The notes under the pieces: model-generated | Seen by the model: only the letters and a program-made list of their open reading frames with translations | What the model was told of the DNA's origin: nothing | Database searches by the model: none | DNA from: Eubacterium sp. | GTDB lineage: Bacteria; Bacillota; Clostridia; Lachnospirales; Lachnospiraceae | Assembly (NCBI GenBank): GCA_017406925.1 | Contig: JAFQXO010000008.1 | Coordinates: 62,001-126,000, forward strand | Direction: 5' to 3' | DNA length: 64,000 nt | Part shown: positions 9,921 to 18,138 of the stretch, piece after piece | How positions within the stretch are numbered: position 1 is the first letter of the stretch | Layout: every line of letters starts with the position of its first letter | Translations under genes and position numbers: made by a program

Positions 9921-10733
9921 ATGGACAAGATTTTACTTTTTATTCCGATGTATAACTGCGAGAAGCAGATTCCACGTGTGCTCGGACAACTCACGGATGA
10001 GGTATGCGAGTACTTAGATGAAGTTCTCGTAATTAATAATAGAAGTACGGACAACGGCGAGGAGGCAGTAAAGAAGTTTTTAGACGAGCATAAACTGCCA
10101 GTAAAGATTAGTCTGCTCCGCAATGATGACAACTACGGCCTAGGTGGATCGCACAAGGTCGCATTTAAGTATGCCATCGAGAACAACTTTGACTATACAA
10201 TTCTCTTGCACGGAGATGATCAGGGAGATATTGCCAACATTCTTCCATATTTGAAGGACGGAACTTACAGAGACTATGACTGCTTCTTGGGTGGTCGTTT
10301 TATGAAGGGTTCTGAACTTCCTGGATATTCTAAATTTAGAACATTCGGAAATAGAGTTTATGATTTGCTATTCTCTATCGGATGTGGATATAAAGTTTAT
10401 GATTTAGGTGCAGGATTAAATATGTATAAAGTAGAGTGCTTGAAAAATAAGTTCTACTTTAAGTACAAAGACAATCTTATCTTCAACTATTGTATGGTGA
10501 TGGGACAGGCTTACTATAAGTATAAAGTTAAGTTCTTCCCAATTGTTTGGAGAGAAGATGACCAGGTTTCAAATGTAAAGATGGTTAGTCAAGCATTTAC
10601 AGTATTGAAACTGTTGGGTTCATATGTGATTAACAAAAAGAAGTTCGTCAACGGCGAACATCGTGATAAAGTAATAGAGGACTATACAGCACAGGTTATT
10701 TATTCTAACCAGTCTGATTCACAGGAGATTTAA
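9921..10733 (+). CDS. family 2 glycosyltransferase
   Basis: A 270-residue GT-A fold transferase. The N-terminus (ILLFIPMYNCEKQI) followed by VLVINNRSTDN is the nucleotide-sugar site, and LLHGDDQGD at ~residue 95 supplies the DxD-like metal site. It lacks a C-terminal membrane domain, unlike processive synthases, so it probably transfers one sugar to a lipid or glycan acceptor on the inner face of the membrane. SD GGGGGAAG is 5 nt before ATG. The next gene starts immediately after the stop with no intervening base, which indicates tight coupling in a surface-glycan operon. Confidence 0.9.
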   Translation: MDKILLFIPMYNCEKQIPRVLGQLTDEVCEYLDEVLVINNRSTDNGEEAVKKFLDEHKLPVKISLLRNDDNYGLGGSHKVAFKYAIENNFDYTILLHGDDQGDIANILPYLKDGTYRDYDCFLGGRFMKGSELPGYSKFRTFGNRVYDLLFSIGCGYKVYDLGAGLNMYKVECLKNKFYFKYKDNLIFNYCMVMGQAYYKYKVKFFPIVWREDDQVSNVKMVSQAFTVLKLLGSYVINKKKFVNGEHRDKVIEDYTAQVIYSNQSDSQEI

Positions 10734-11588
10734 TTGAAAAGCAGAAGAATAATTTACATTATAGTCAACCTTGTTGTCATTGCCTTGGCAGCAGCGTTGT
10801 TCATATTCCAGTATCGAAACATCAAGGAATTGTTTACTGGTGAGAAAATACTTGCAGCTGTGATTTTGTTAGCCACAGTTGTGTTGGTGCACGCCATCAA
10901 AGCCGTCAGACTATACATCGCGCTTTATGGTTCAGGCATTACATTTCTAGGATGTTTAAAAACATATTTTAAGGTCACGCCTGTCAGCGTAATCATCCCA
11001 TTTAAGTTGGGTGAGTTTTTCCGTATGTATTGCTATGGCACACAAATCGGAAATATGCTAAAGGGTGTGGTTATTATTTTGCTCGACAGATTTATGGATA
11101 CGGTCGGACTACTCATTGCGATAGCACTCGTTTGCATATTTACGATGAGCCATCTTTCGACTTTGGCATATCTACTTATCATTTTCGTAGTATTCATTTT
11201 GCTCGTATACTTTGTATTTCCAGGAGTTTATAGATTTTGGAAGAAGTATTTGATGCACGGTAGAGCGAGTGAGAAGAAACTGGCCGCGCTCCGTGTGCTG
11301 GAAGCAATGAATAAGGTCTACTGCGAGATGGAAGGTGTGGCAAAAGGCAGAGGAATGATTTTGTTCTTTATGTCTCTGATAGCATGGGCGGTGGAAATTG
11401 GAAGCATCGCGCTTACGATAAAAATAGCTGGAAGCGGAAAACTCTACGATACTATCAACAACTACTTAAACGCAGCGATGGGAGGAAAGTCTTTCCCACA
11501 GCTTCAGCAGTTTGTTGTAGTGAGTGTCGTAGTACTTATAGCAGCATATGTGGTTGCGAAAGCCATATCTGTATTTAGAAAGAAATAG
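10734..11588 (+). CDS. lysylphosphatidylglycerol synthase TM region / flippase-like membrane protein
   Basis: A 284-residue polytopic protein with about seven or eight hydrophobic segments. LLDRFMDTVGLLIAI near residue 115 matches the conserved (E/D)RxxD region of the LPG_synthase_TM (UPF0104, YbhN/AglD-like) family. Members without the C-terminal transferase domain, as here, often sit next to GT2 genes and are thought to move or process glycolipids, so a lipid-linked sugar flippase role is inferred. It starts at TTG 10734 directly after the upstream TAA, with SD AGGAG 6 nt before it. Confidence 0.82.
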   Translation: MKSRRIIYIIVNLVVIALAAALFIFQYRNIKELFTGEKILAAVILLATVVLVHAIKAVRLYIALYGSGITFLGCLKTYFKVTPVSVIIPFKLGEFFRMYCYGTQIGNMLKGVVIILLDRFMDTVGLLIAIALVCIFTMSHLSTLAYLLIIFVVFILLVYFVFPGVYRFWKKYLMHGRASEKKLAALRVLEAMNKVYCEMEGVAKGRGMILFFMSLIAWAVEIGSIALTIKIAGSGKLYDTINNYLNAAMGGKSFPQLQQFVVVSVVVLIAAYVVAKAISVFRKK

Positions 11589-11600
11589 AGAGGACAGCAT

Positions 11601-13055
11601 ATGAAAGCAATAGTTATTTATGACGATACGATGGGCAAGAGCGAGATGATAGAAGATATCATCGGCGGAAAAGGCTTTGCGGACATCGTAATCAAAAACA
11701 AATACCTGGAAGATTGGTATAAAGAAGAAGTAAAAAGAATCTATCCAGACCTAGTGTGGAAAAAGGTAAGCTCTATTTTTGAGTATGCGGATATTGCGAA
11801 AGATTTGGAACTATATCGAGATAGCGATGTAAAAGTAATGCATTGCTTTTCTAACTATATGCTGGCGGACGGTGATGTGGCAGGGCTCACATTCAAGAAG
11901 TTGCAGTACGTGGACGAACCATTTGGCGTGAGAGATGGTAAGCGTGCAGTGGCCGCAATGTTCCCTGGAGCAGCAGAGTATATCAAGTTCTTAAAGAGTG
12001 TCATCGCAGGTCAGCATGCATGGGATGTGGCTAAGAGTATAGCAGAGACGGTAGAAATTGAGGGTGCTGCAGACATCGGTGAGATTGGAAATTTCATCCA
12101 CTATGTCACAGGAAACTTTGACTCGAGATATTTCAATTCACTCGAGGAAGACGACTATACATTAGTTAAGACATCTTCGAATAAGAAGAAAATAAAGGCA
12201 GAGTATGAGTTTTATCACTTACTCCCTGAAGATATGAAGTACTGGTTTGTGCTTCCGTTTAATTATACGGAGGACGAAGACTCGGCTAGCTACACGATGG
12301 AGCGTCTGCATATGACAGACCTCGCCATCAAGTGGGTTCACGGTTCGATGGATTGCGATGAGTTTAGCAAGTTGATGGATATGTATTTCTATTTCTTCAA
12401 GAGTCGTCATTCAAAGGACTGCTCAGAGGATGAGTACAAGAGTACAGCGGATGCGCTTTACATTGACAAAGTCAACAATCGCATCGCAGATTTAAAAACA
12501 TTGGAAGGCTACAAGACTATCGAGAAGATGATTGATGCCCCCGGCAATTTTACTCTCGACGGATTGGTAGACAAATACTTTGAACTAAAGAATAAGATAG
12601 AGGCTAGAAATAAATATGAGAGAAAACTCGTGATAGGTCACGGAGATCCTTGCTTCGCAAATGCGCTATACAACAAGCCAACGAAGACGTTGAAGTTTAT
12701 CGACCCTAAGGGCGCAATGAGCGAGGAAGAACTATGGACTAACGAGTATTACGATGTGGCAAAACTAAGCCATTCTGTTTGTGGAAGATATGACTTCTTC
12801 AATAATGCATTGTTCAACATATCAGTGGATAAAGATTTTGGTTATACGCTAGAGATTCCATTTGATAATCAGATGTATAAAGAAATCTTCAAGGCTAAGT
12901 TGGAAGAAAATGGCTTTGATTATATGACAGTTAGAATATATGAAGCGTCATTGTTCTTATCTATGTTGCCACTGCATATCGACAATCCACACAAGGTGTT
13001 TGGATTTATACTGAATGCTAAAAACATACTAGAGGAGATTGAAAAGGATGTATAA
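11601..13055 (+). CDS. predicted sugar/choline-type kinase (APH fold) of a surface-glycan cluster
   Basis: A 484-residue cytosolic protein. The C-terminal ~300 residues show the aminoglycoside-phosphotransferase/choline-kinase core: IGHGDPCFANALY (catalytic Brenner motif HGDxxxxN, near residue 346) followed ~20 residues later by KFIDPKG, the metal-binding DxxG-like site. The N-terminal ~170 residues (MKAIVIYDDTMGKSE...) form a separate alpha/beta domain I cannot place. It resembles proteins labelled capsular biosynthesis protein. The likely reaction is ATP-dependent phosphorylation of a small hydroxylated molecule, since the next two genes encode a HAD phosphatase and a nucleotidyltransferase. 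SD GAGAGGA precedes ATG 11601. Exact substrate unknown. Confidence 0.72.
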   Translation: MKAIVIYDDTMGKSEMIEDIIGGKGFADIVIKNKYLEDWYKEEVKRIYPDLVWKKVSSIFEYADIAKDLELYRDSDVKVMHCFSNYMLADGDVAGLTFKKLQYVDEPFGVRDGKRAVAAMFPGAAEYIKFLKSVIAGQHAWDVAKSIAETVEIEGAADIGEIGNFIHYVTGNFDSRYFNSLEEDDYTLVKTSSNKKKIKAEYEFYHLLPEDMKYWFVLPFNYTEDEDSASYTMERLHMTDLAIKWVHGSMDCDEFSKLMDMYFYFFKSRHSKDCSEDEYKSTADALYIDKVNNRIADLKTLEGYKTIEKMIDAPGNFTLDGLVDKYFELKNKIEARNKYERKLVIGHGDPCFANALYNKPTKTLKFIDPKGAMSEEELWTNEYYDVAKLSHSVCGRYDFFNNALFNISVDKDFGYTLEIPFDNQMYKEIFKAKLEENGFDYMTVRIYEASLFLSMLPLHIDNPHKVFGFILNAKNILEEIEKDV

Positions 13056-13443
13056 AGATTACTCATTTGTATTCGATGTGGATGGAACTCTCTGTCCTAT
13101 CAAGACAAAAGAAGAAAAGTATGAGGACCTTGTGCCATACCCAGAGATGGTGGAGAAAATCAGATTCTACAAAGAGAATGGAGCAAAGATTATTCTGTTC
13201 TCATCTAGAAACATGAATTCATATAATGGAAACATTGGACTCATCAATAAGAATACTGCTGTCACGATGACAGAGTGGCTTAAGAAATGGGATATTCCTT
13301 ACGATGAGATTATCTATGGTAAGGTGTGGCCAGGCCACAAGGGATTCTATGTGGATGACAGAACAGTGCGTCCGGACGAGTTCTTGAAGTATGATGTGGA
13401 TGAACTAGACAAAATTTGTGAAGAGGGAAGACTGGATGATTGA
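13048..13443 (+). CDS. HAD-superfamily phosphatase (capsule-biosynthesis type)
   Basis: A compact 131-residue HAD hydrolase without a large cap. Motif I is FDVDGTLCP (nucleophile Asp and acid/base Asp), motif II is LFSSR, and YVDDRTVRP is the C-terminal acidic metal site. Similar short HAD proteins occur in capsule loci and are annotated as capsule biosynthesis phosphatases. ATG 13048 is preferred over TTG 13039 because SD AGAGGAG (13031-13037) abuts the TTG but lies 10 nt from the ATG. It overlaps the kinase gene by 8 nt and the nucleotidyltransferase gene by 8 nt, so the three are likely translated together. Confidence 0.85.
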   Translation: MYKDYSFVFDVDGTLCPIKTKEEKYEDLVPYPEMVEKIRFYKENGAKIILFSSRNMNSYNGNIGLINKNTAVTMTEWLKKWDIPYDEIIYGKVWPGHKGFYVDDRTVRPDEFLKYDVDELDKICEEGRLDD

Positions 13444-14161
13444 TATAGTTATTACTATGGGAGGACTGGGATCTCGATTTAGAAAAGCGGGATATACAGT
13501 TCCTAAATATATGATAGAGGCTAAAGGTAAGACATTATTTGAATGGTCGATGATTAGCTTAGAAGGATATGCTGATGAGGTAAACCAGTATATTTTTATT
13601 GCGATGAAAGATGAGACTGTAGATGTGGAAGGCTTTATCAAGGAGCAGTGTGAGAAACTAGGATTAGAAAACTATCACGTGATACTCCTAGATTACTTAA
13701 CTGATGGTCAGGCAACTACAGCTACATTGGCTGAAAAGTATTGGAATCCTGATAATGCATTATTGATTTACAATATCGATACATATGTAGAAGCAGGGGA
13801 GATGAACAGCCAGGAACTTAAAGGTGATGGATTTATTCCATGCTTCCAAGCGGAGGGAGACCACTGGAGTTTCGTTCGCTTAGACGACGAAGGAAAAGTG
13901 GCAGAGATTAAAGAAAAAGAGCGCATATCTAACTATTGCACCCTCGGTGCATACTACTTTAAGACATGCAAACTGTACAAAGATTTGTATGACGAGTATT
14001 ATACAAAGACTAGAGAGTTAGTTAACGGCGAAAAATATGTGGCACCGCTTTATGATTACTTGCTTTCAAAGGGTGGAGAGATATACATTTCAGACATAGA
14101 TCCGGCGAAGGTTCATGTGCTGGGAACACCAGAGGAACTGGAGGCTTTCTTGGCTGAATAA
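13436..14161 (+). CDS. sugar-phosphate nucleotidyltransferase
   Basis: A 241-residue GT-A fold NTP transferase. The N-terminal signature [20 protein letters not shown] carries the GxGxR...PK nucleotide-binding loop seen in RmlA/GlmU-like enzymes, and [10 protein letters not shown] near residue 110 holds the metal-binding Asp. It should join an NTP to a phosphorylated sugar or alcohol to give the activated donor used by the GT2. ATG 13436 is chosen over GTG 13418 since SD AGAGGGA is 7 nt upstream and the conserved domain starts right after it. A strong terminator follows, ending the operon. Confidence 0.87.
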   Translation: MIDIVITMGGLGSRFRKAGYTVPKYMIEAKGKTLFEWSMISLEGYADEVNQYIFIAMKDETVDVEGFIKEQCEKLGLENYHVILLDYLTDGQATTATLAEKYWNPDNALLIYNIDTYVEAGEMNSQELKGDGFIPCFQAEGDHWSFVRLDDEGKVAEIKEKERISNYCTLGAYYFKTCKLYKDLYDEYYTKTRELVNGEKYVAPLYDYLLSKGGEIYISDIDPAKVHVLGTPEELEAFLAE

Positions 14162-14182
14162 AAGAAGAAAAGTTTATTATTT

Positions 14183-14214
14183 ATTGGGACGACGGCTGTC
14201 GTCCCAATATTTTT
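14183..14214 (+). terminator. intrinsic terminator after the glycan operon
   Basis: Perfect 11-bp stem ATTGGGACGAC / GTCGTCCCAAT with loop GGCT, followed by ATATTTT. Confidence 0.88.
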
Positions 14215-14219
14215 GCCCC

Positions 14220-14248
14220 TTTATTCTTACCCCTAAAAATGTTAAAAT
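14220..14248 (+). promoter_or_regulatory. weak promoter candidate for rbr
   Basis: TTTATT and TAAAAT with 17-nt spacing, 53 nt before ATG 14301 and directly after a terminator, so a promoter is needed here. Confidence 0.45.
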
Positions 14249-14300
14249 ACCCATAAGGCGATTTATATCGTTTGTTTTGATTGCAAAGGAGGTTTTCATT

Positions 14301-14840
14301 ATGGGAAACAAATATGAAGGAACAAAAACAGAAGCAAATTTGAGAGAGGCATTCGCGGGCGAATCACAGGCTCGTAATAAATATACTTATTTTGCATCAG
14401 TAGCTAAGAAAGCTGGTTATGAGCAGATTGCAGCTATCTTTTTGAAGACTGCTGAGAACGAAAAAGAGCACGCTAAGATGTGGTTTAAAGAGTTAGGTGA
14501 GTTGGGAGATACTCCAGCTAACTTGAAGGCTGCAGCAGATGGCGAGAACTTTGAGTGGACTGATATGTATGATCGCATGGCTCAGGAAGCTGACGAGGAG
14601 GGATTCCCTGAACTCGCTGAGAAGTTCCGCGGCGTAGCTGCTATCGAGAAGGCTCACGAGGAGAGATATCGTAAGCTTCTCACTAACGTAGAAGAGAAGG
14701 CTGTATTCGAGAAAGCCGGCATGACAGTTTGGGAGTGCAGAAACTGTGGACATATGGTTGTTGGCACAAAGGCTCCTGACGTTTGTCCAGTCTGTGCACA
14801 CCCACAGAGCTTCTTCGAAGTTAGAGCAGAAAACTACTAA
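14301..14840 (+). CDS. rbr: rubrerythrin
   Basis: Peroxide-scavenging diiron protein of anaerobes, 179 residues. The N-terminal ferritin-like four-helix domain supplies the diiron ligands in [17 protein letters not shown] and IEKAHEERY. The C-terminal rubredoxin-like domain has the two iron knuckles CRNCGH and CPVCAHP. ATG 14301 follows SD AAAGGAGG by 8 nt; the longer open frame upstream has no SD and runs through the preceding terminator. It has its own promoter region and is followed by a long hairpin. With Hrb nearby it fits an oxygen/peroxide defence function in an anaerobe. Confidence 0.96.
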   Translation: MGNKYEGTKTEANLREAFAGESQARNKYTYFASVAKKAGYEQIAAIFLKTAENEKEHAKMWFKELGELGDTPANLKAAADGENFEWTDMYDRMAQEADEEGFPELAEKFRGVAAIEKAHEERYRKLLTNVEEKAVFEKAGMTVWECRNCGHMVVGTKAPDVCPVCAHPQSFFEVRAENY

Positions 14841-14850
14841 AGAGATTACA

Positions 14851-14876
14851 TTGTTGGAGGCTTCAGCCTCCAACAA
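14851..14876 (+). terminator. strong hairpin between rbr and cysE without a T-tract
   Basis: Perfect 11-bp stem TTGTTGGAGGC / GCCTCCAACAA with loop TTCA. The downstream bases are TAAAAATAAAGG, not a T-run, so termination would be weak. It may instead protect the 3' end of rbr mRNA or separate rbr from the cysE unit. Confidence 0.55.
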
Positions 14877-14895
14877 TAAAAATAAAGGATTAAAA

Positions 14896-15777
14896 ATGAG
14901 CAACAATGTAAAAAAAGATATCAATCAAATAGTGAAAGATATCTTGGAAGATTACCAGGGAGATAGAGCGATTGATCACGTGGAGGTTTTTGATCAGCCA
15001 GACACACAAGTTGTGACGGAAATGATTGATAAACTCCTCACTATCGTATTCCCTGGATTTTATCGAGAAAAGGCATATCGTTTCTACAATATGGACAATA
15101 GACTTACTGTCCTTATTGAGGATGTGATGTATAACTTAAATAAGCAGATTGCGATTGCACTCAATCAATTGCCAGAGACGGCAGATATGAGTGAAGAGGA
15201 AAAGGCTGAGAAGGCGCAGTGCATTTCACTTAAGTTCTTCCAGGAGATTCCTAAAGTGAGAGAGTACATCGACACTGATGTCGAGGCATTCTTTTACGGT
15301 GATCCAGCTGCTTACAACAAGAATGAGATTATACTTTCATATCCTGGTTTGTATGCCATCACAGTTTACAGACTTGCGCACGTTTTGCAGACGATGAACG
15401 TGCCGCTCATTCCAAGAATTATGACAGAGTACGCCCACAACCGCACGGGTATCGATATTCACCCAGGTGCCGAGATTGGTAAATATTTCTTTATCGATCA
15501 CGGAACTGGTATTGTAGTCGGTGAGACTACGATTATCGGCGAGCATGTGAAGGTTTATCAGGGCGTTACTATCGGTGCACTTTCGACTAGTGAGGGACAG
15601 AATCTCAAGGGTGTTAAACGTCATCCAACTATCGAGGACAATGTCACTATCTATTCTGGCGCATCTATATTAGGTGGGGAGACCGTTATCGGACACGACA
15701 CAACTATCGGCTCTAACGCATTTATCACGTCAAGCGTGGAAGCTAACAGTAGAGTTTCGATGTCAGATAACAAATAA
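14896..15777 (+). CDS. cysE: serine O-acetyltransferase
   Basis: Acetylates L-serine with acetyl-CoA as the first step of cysteine synthesis. The 293-residue protein has a helical N-terminal domain (~150 residues) and then hexapeptide repeats of a left-handed beta-helix: IDIHPGAEIG, DHGTGIVVGETT (catalytic His), VYQGVTIGA, VTIYSGASILGG. This is the long SAT/EpsC-type form. ATG 14896 follows AAAGGA; the longer upstream frame would run through rbr and the hairpin. It is the first gene of a collinear run reaching the LCP gene, with 19 nt to the next start. cysK is not in the window. Confidence 0.93.
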   Translation: MSNNVKKDINQIVKDILEDYQGDRAIDHVEVFDQPDTQVVTEMIDKLLTIVFPGFYREKAYRFYNMDNRLTVLIEDVMYNLNKQIAIALNQLPETADMSEEEKAEKAQCISLKFFQEIPKVREYIDTDVEAFFYGDPAAYNKNEIILSYPGLYAITVYRLAHVLQTMNVPLIPRIMTEYAHNRTGIDIHPGAEIGKYFFIDHGTGIVVGETTIIGEHVKVYQGVTIGALSTSEGQNLKGVKRHPTIEDNVTIYSGASILGGETVIGHDTTIGSNAFITSSVEANSRVSMSDNK

Positions 15778-15796
15778 CCTAAACCAAAGAGGGTTT

Positions 15797-16240
15797 ATGC
15801 TTAACAATGAAAAAATCACGCTCATGACAAAGATTGCTTTGTATGAGCAGAAAAATGAAGATTCAGAAATTAAGACAAGCCGATTTTTCAAGAGTGACTA
15901 CATATCACTCAAGATGCTCGGCTCGTTTGCGTGCGTTACGCTCGGCTTCATCCTTATTGTTGCGCTTTACCTCATCTACAGTTCAAGCAAATTAGTGTCA
16001 AATATGTCTTCGACAACGACATTCGTTGTCCTTGTCGTGACATTTATTATTCTCTATATAATCATCACCATCGGATATATGATTTTCAGTTACAGATTTT
16101 ACACGAAGAAGTTCAAAGATATCCGCAAGAACTTGAAAGAGTATAATGGTGATTTAAAGACATTGCATCGCATACAGGAACTTGAATACGATGCTATAAT
16201 CAAAGATATCAGTGAAGAAGGAGAGAAAGAGAATGCTTAA
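15797..16240 (+). CDS. small membrane protein upstream of cdaA, unknown function
   Basis: A 147-residue protein I do not recognise. It has a cytosolic N-terminus (~45 residues), two strongly hydrophobic helices around residues 48-70 and 77-100 separated by a short Ser/Thr-rich loop, and a charged C-terminal ~45 residues (FKDIRKNLKEYNGDLK). ATG 15797 has SD AGAGGG a few nt upstream; longer frames overlap cysE. It overlaps the next membrane protein gene by 8 nt, so the two are probably made together. The position before cdaA/cdaR suggests an envelope or c-di-AMP related role, which is inference only. Confidence 0.78.
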   Translation: MLNNEKITLMTKIALYEQKNEDSEIKTSRFFKSDYISLKMLGSFACVTLGFILIVALYLIYSSSKLVSNMSSTTTFVVLVVTFIILYIIITIGYMIFSYRFYTKKFKDIRKNLKEYNGDLKTLHRIQELEYDAIIKDISEEGEKENA

Positions 16241-17273
16241 GCTAATGGAGTTCAAAGAAAAAATAAAGAATATTTATGCTGAGCATGAATTTATTATCAG
16301 ACCGATTTTTAAATTCTTTGTTTGCCTTGCCGCACTGATTTTATTTAAGTTTAACATTGGCTTTATGCCAATCCTAAATATGTGGGTTGTCATCGTGGCA
16401 CTTGCCATCGTAATGGCGTTCATTCCACACTTAGTAGATGTCGTTATTCTTTCTGGCATCATGGTTGGAAACATTTTCTACATTTCTGCCGAACTCGGTG
16501 CCATTCTATTAATCGTGATGCTTATCATGGTTGTTATGTTCTTGAAGTTCACACCAGAGCAGGGCGTATTCCTTGTTCTCGTTCCACTAGCGTTTATGCT
16601 AAAGATTCCATTTATCATTCCGTTAGTTGCAGGATTGCTCTGCACACCTATCGCTATAGTGTCAGTAACTTTCGGCACTGTAGTATATTTCATTTTGGAG
16701 ACAGTTGGATCGCACGCGCAGGAACTTCAGGCGATGAGCACTGTAGATATACAGAAGGTATCAGATGCTGAAGTGGCCATGGCCAATGTCGGTGGTATCA
16801 TCAACGATATCTCATCCAACCCAAATATGTACTTAGCAATATTGGCGTTCGCCATAACTATTGGCGTAGTATACGCCATCAGACGTATGTCTATCGACAA
16901 TGCATGGGCTATCGCAATCGTTGCTGGTACAGTTTTAGATTTAGTTATCACTCTCGTATGTGGAATGATTTTCAGAGCAGACTACTTTGGAATCAAAGTG
17001 GTAGTTATCGGCTCTGCAGTTTCACTCGTGATTGCATATATTTTACAGTTCTTCGTTTTCTCTGTGGACTACTCCAGAACGGAGCACACGCAGTTCGAGG
17101 ATGACGAATATTATTACTACGTGAAGGCTGTGCCTAAAATTAATGTTACGGCGCCAGCTATGAACGTAAAGAGAATTAACGCACAACGTCGCAAAAAGAC
17201 AGTTGCAAAGAGCGAAAAACCTGTTAAGGCAAGCGAGCAACCAGTTGCGACAAACGATAAAGTAAAGGAGTAG
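16233..17273 (+). CDS. polytopic membrane protein upstream of cdaA, unknown function
   Basis: A 346-residue protein with roughly eight hydrophobic helices between residues 20 and 275, a Met/Asp-rich soluble loop near residues 165-195, and a basic, disordered C-terminal tail (RINAQRRKKTVAKSEKP). I recognise no transporter or enzyme motif. ATG 16233 has SD GAAGGAG about 9 nt upstream, better than GTG 16212. It overlaps the preceding gene and ends 1 nt before cdaA, so it is almost certainly co-expressed with the diadenylate cyclase. It could be a channel, a scaffold or a regulator of CdaA. Confidence 0.82.
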   Translation: MLKLMEFKEKIKNIYAEHEFIIRPIFKFFVCLAALILFKFNIGFMPILNMWVVIVALAIVMAFIPHLVDVVILSGIMVGNIFYISAELGAILLIVMLIMVVMFLKFTPEQGVFLVLVPLAFMLKIPFIIPLVAGLLCTPIAIVSVTFGTVVYFILETVGSHAQELQAMSTVDIQKVSDAEVAMANVGGIINDISSNPNMYLAILAFAITIGVVYAIRRMSIDNAWAIAIVAGTVLDLVITLVCGMIFRADYFGIKVVVIGSAVSLVIAYILQFFVFSVDYSRTEHTQFEDDEYYYYVKAVPKINVTAPAMNVKRINAQRRKKTVAKSEKPVKASEQPVATNDKVKE

Positions 17274-17274
17274 T

Positions 17275-18138
17275 ATGAACGTCGTATTTCATACAGCCAA
17301 AAATTTCTTTGAAAAATACTTTACAGTCCCTAATGTCTACCTAAGTGACGCCGTAGAGATTATTGTAATAGCTATCTTGGTTTACTACTTGATAATCTGG
17401 TTCAGACGCACTAGGGCGGGCGTTCTTTTGAGGGGACTTCTTGTTGTGCTTGTACTTATGATTGTGGCTTCGATATTCCATTTGACTACATTGCTTTGGA
17501 TCTTCGAGAAGGCCATCAATGTAGGTATTATTGCTATGGTTATCATTTTCCAGCCTGAACTTAGAAGAGCCTTGGAGGAACTTGGAAAGAAAAATCCTAT
17601 CGTAAAGATTCTTAACATCGGTGACACTTACGACGAAAGATTTGATGACCGTACATTAGATGAAGTGCTCCGTGCTACGAACAAGTTGAGCAAGGAAAAG
17701 ACGGGAGCTTTGATTGTTATGTCAGGTGATATTGACCTTAAGCAATATACTGACACAGGAATCAAACTGGAAGCTGCTATTTCTAATCAGCTTCTTATCA
17801 ACATATTTGAAAAGAATACACCACTCCACGATGGAGCAGTGGTATGCGAAGGCAATCATATCGTCGCAGCCACATGCTATCTACCACTTTCGGATAGCAG
17901 AAACGTTCCTAAGGAACTGGGTACTAGACATAGAGCGGCTTTGGGCTTATCAGAAGTATCTGATGCTGCAATTATCGTTGTCTCGGAAGAGACAGGAAAC
18001 ATTTCATATGCAGGAGGCGGCAGACTGAAGTCTGACATTGATATCTCTCGTCTGAAGAGTGAACTTGAAGTGTTCCAGGATAAGGAAGTCACAAAGAAGG
18101 GCTTCTTCAAGAAGGGCGGTGAAGCAAGTGAAAAGTAG
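17275..18138 (+). CDS. cdaA: diadenylate cyclase CdaA
   Basis: Makes the second messenger c-di-AMP from two ATP at the membrane. The 287-residue protein has three N-terminal hydrophobic helices (residues ~15-95) and then the DAC domain with both active-site motifs: DGAVV near residue 185 and GTRHRAALG near residue 217. Family length is about 270-290. CdaA is normally paired with the regulator CdaR, which overlaps it here by 11 nt. In many Firmicutes glmM follows cdaR; here galE and an LCP gene follow instead. Confidence 0.97.
   Translation: MNVVFHTAKNFFEKYFTVPNVYLSDAVEIIVIAILVYYLIIWFRRTRAGVLLRGLLVVLVLMIVASIFHLTTLLWIFEKAINVGIIAMVIIFQPELRRALEELGKKNPIVKILNIGDTYDERFDDRTLDEVLRATNKLSKEKTGALIVMSGDIDLKQYTDTGIKLEAAISNQLLINIFEKNTPLHDGAVVCEGNHIVAATCYLPLSDSRNVPKELGTRHRAALGLSEVSDAAIIVVSEETGNISYAGGGRLKSDIDISRLKSELEVFQDKEVTKKGFFKKGGEASEK

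Noticed and set aside
14115-14300. N-terminal extension of rubrerythrin back into the nucleotidyltransferase gene
   Set aside because: It would cross a strong terminator; ATG 14301 has a good SD and the conserved rubrerythrin start.
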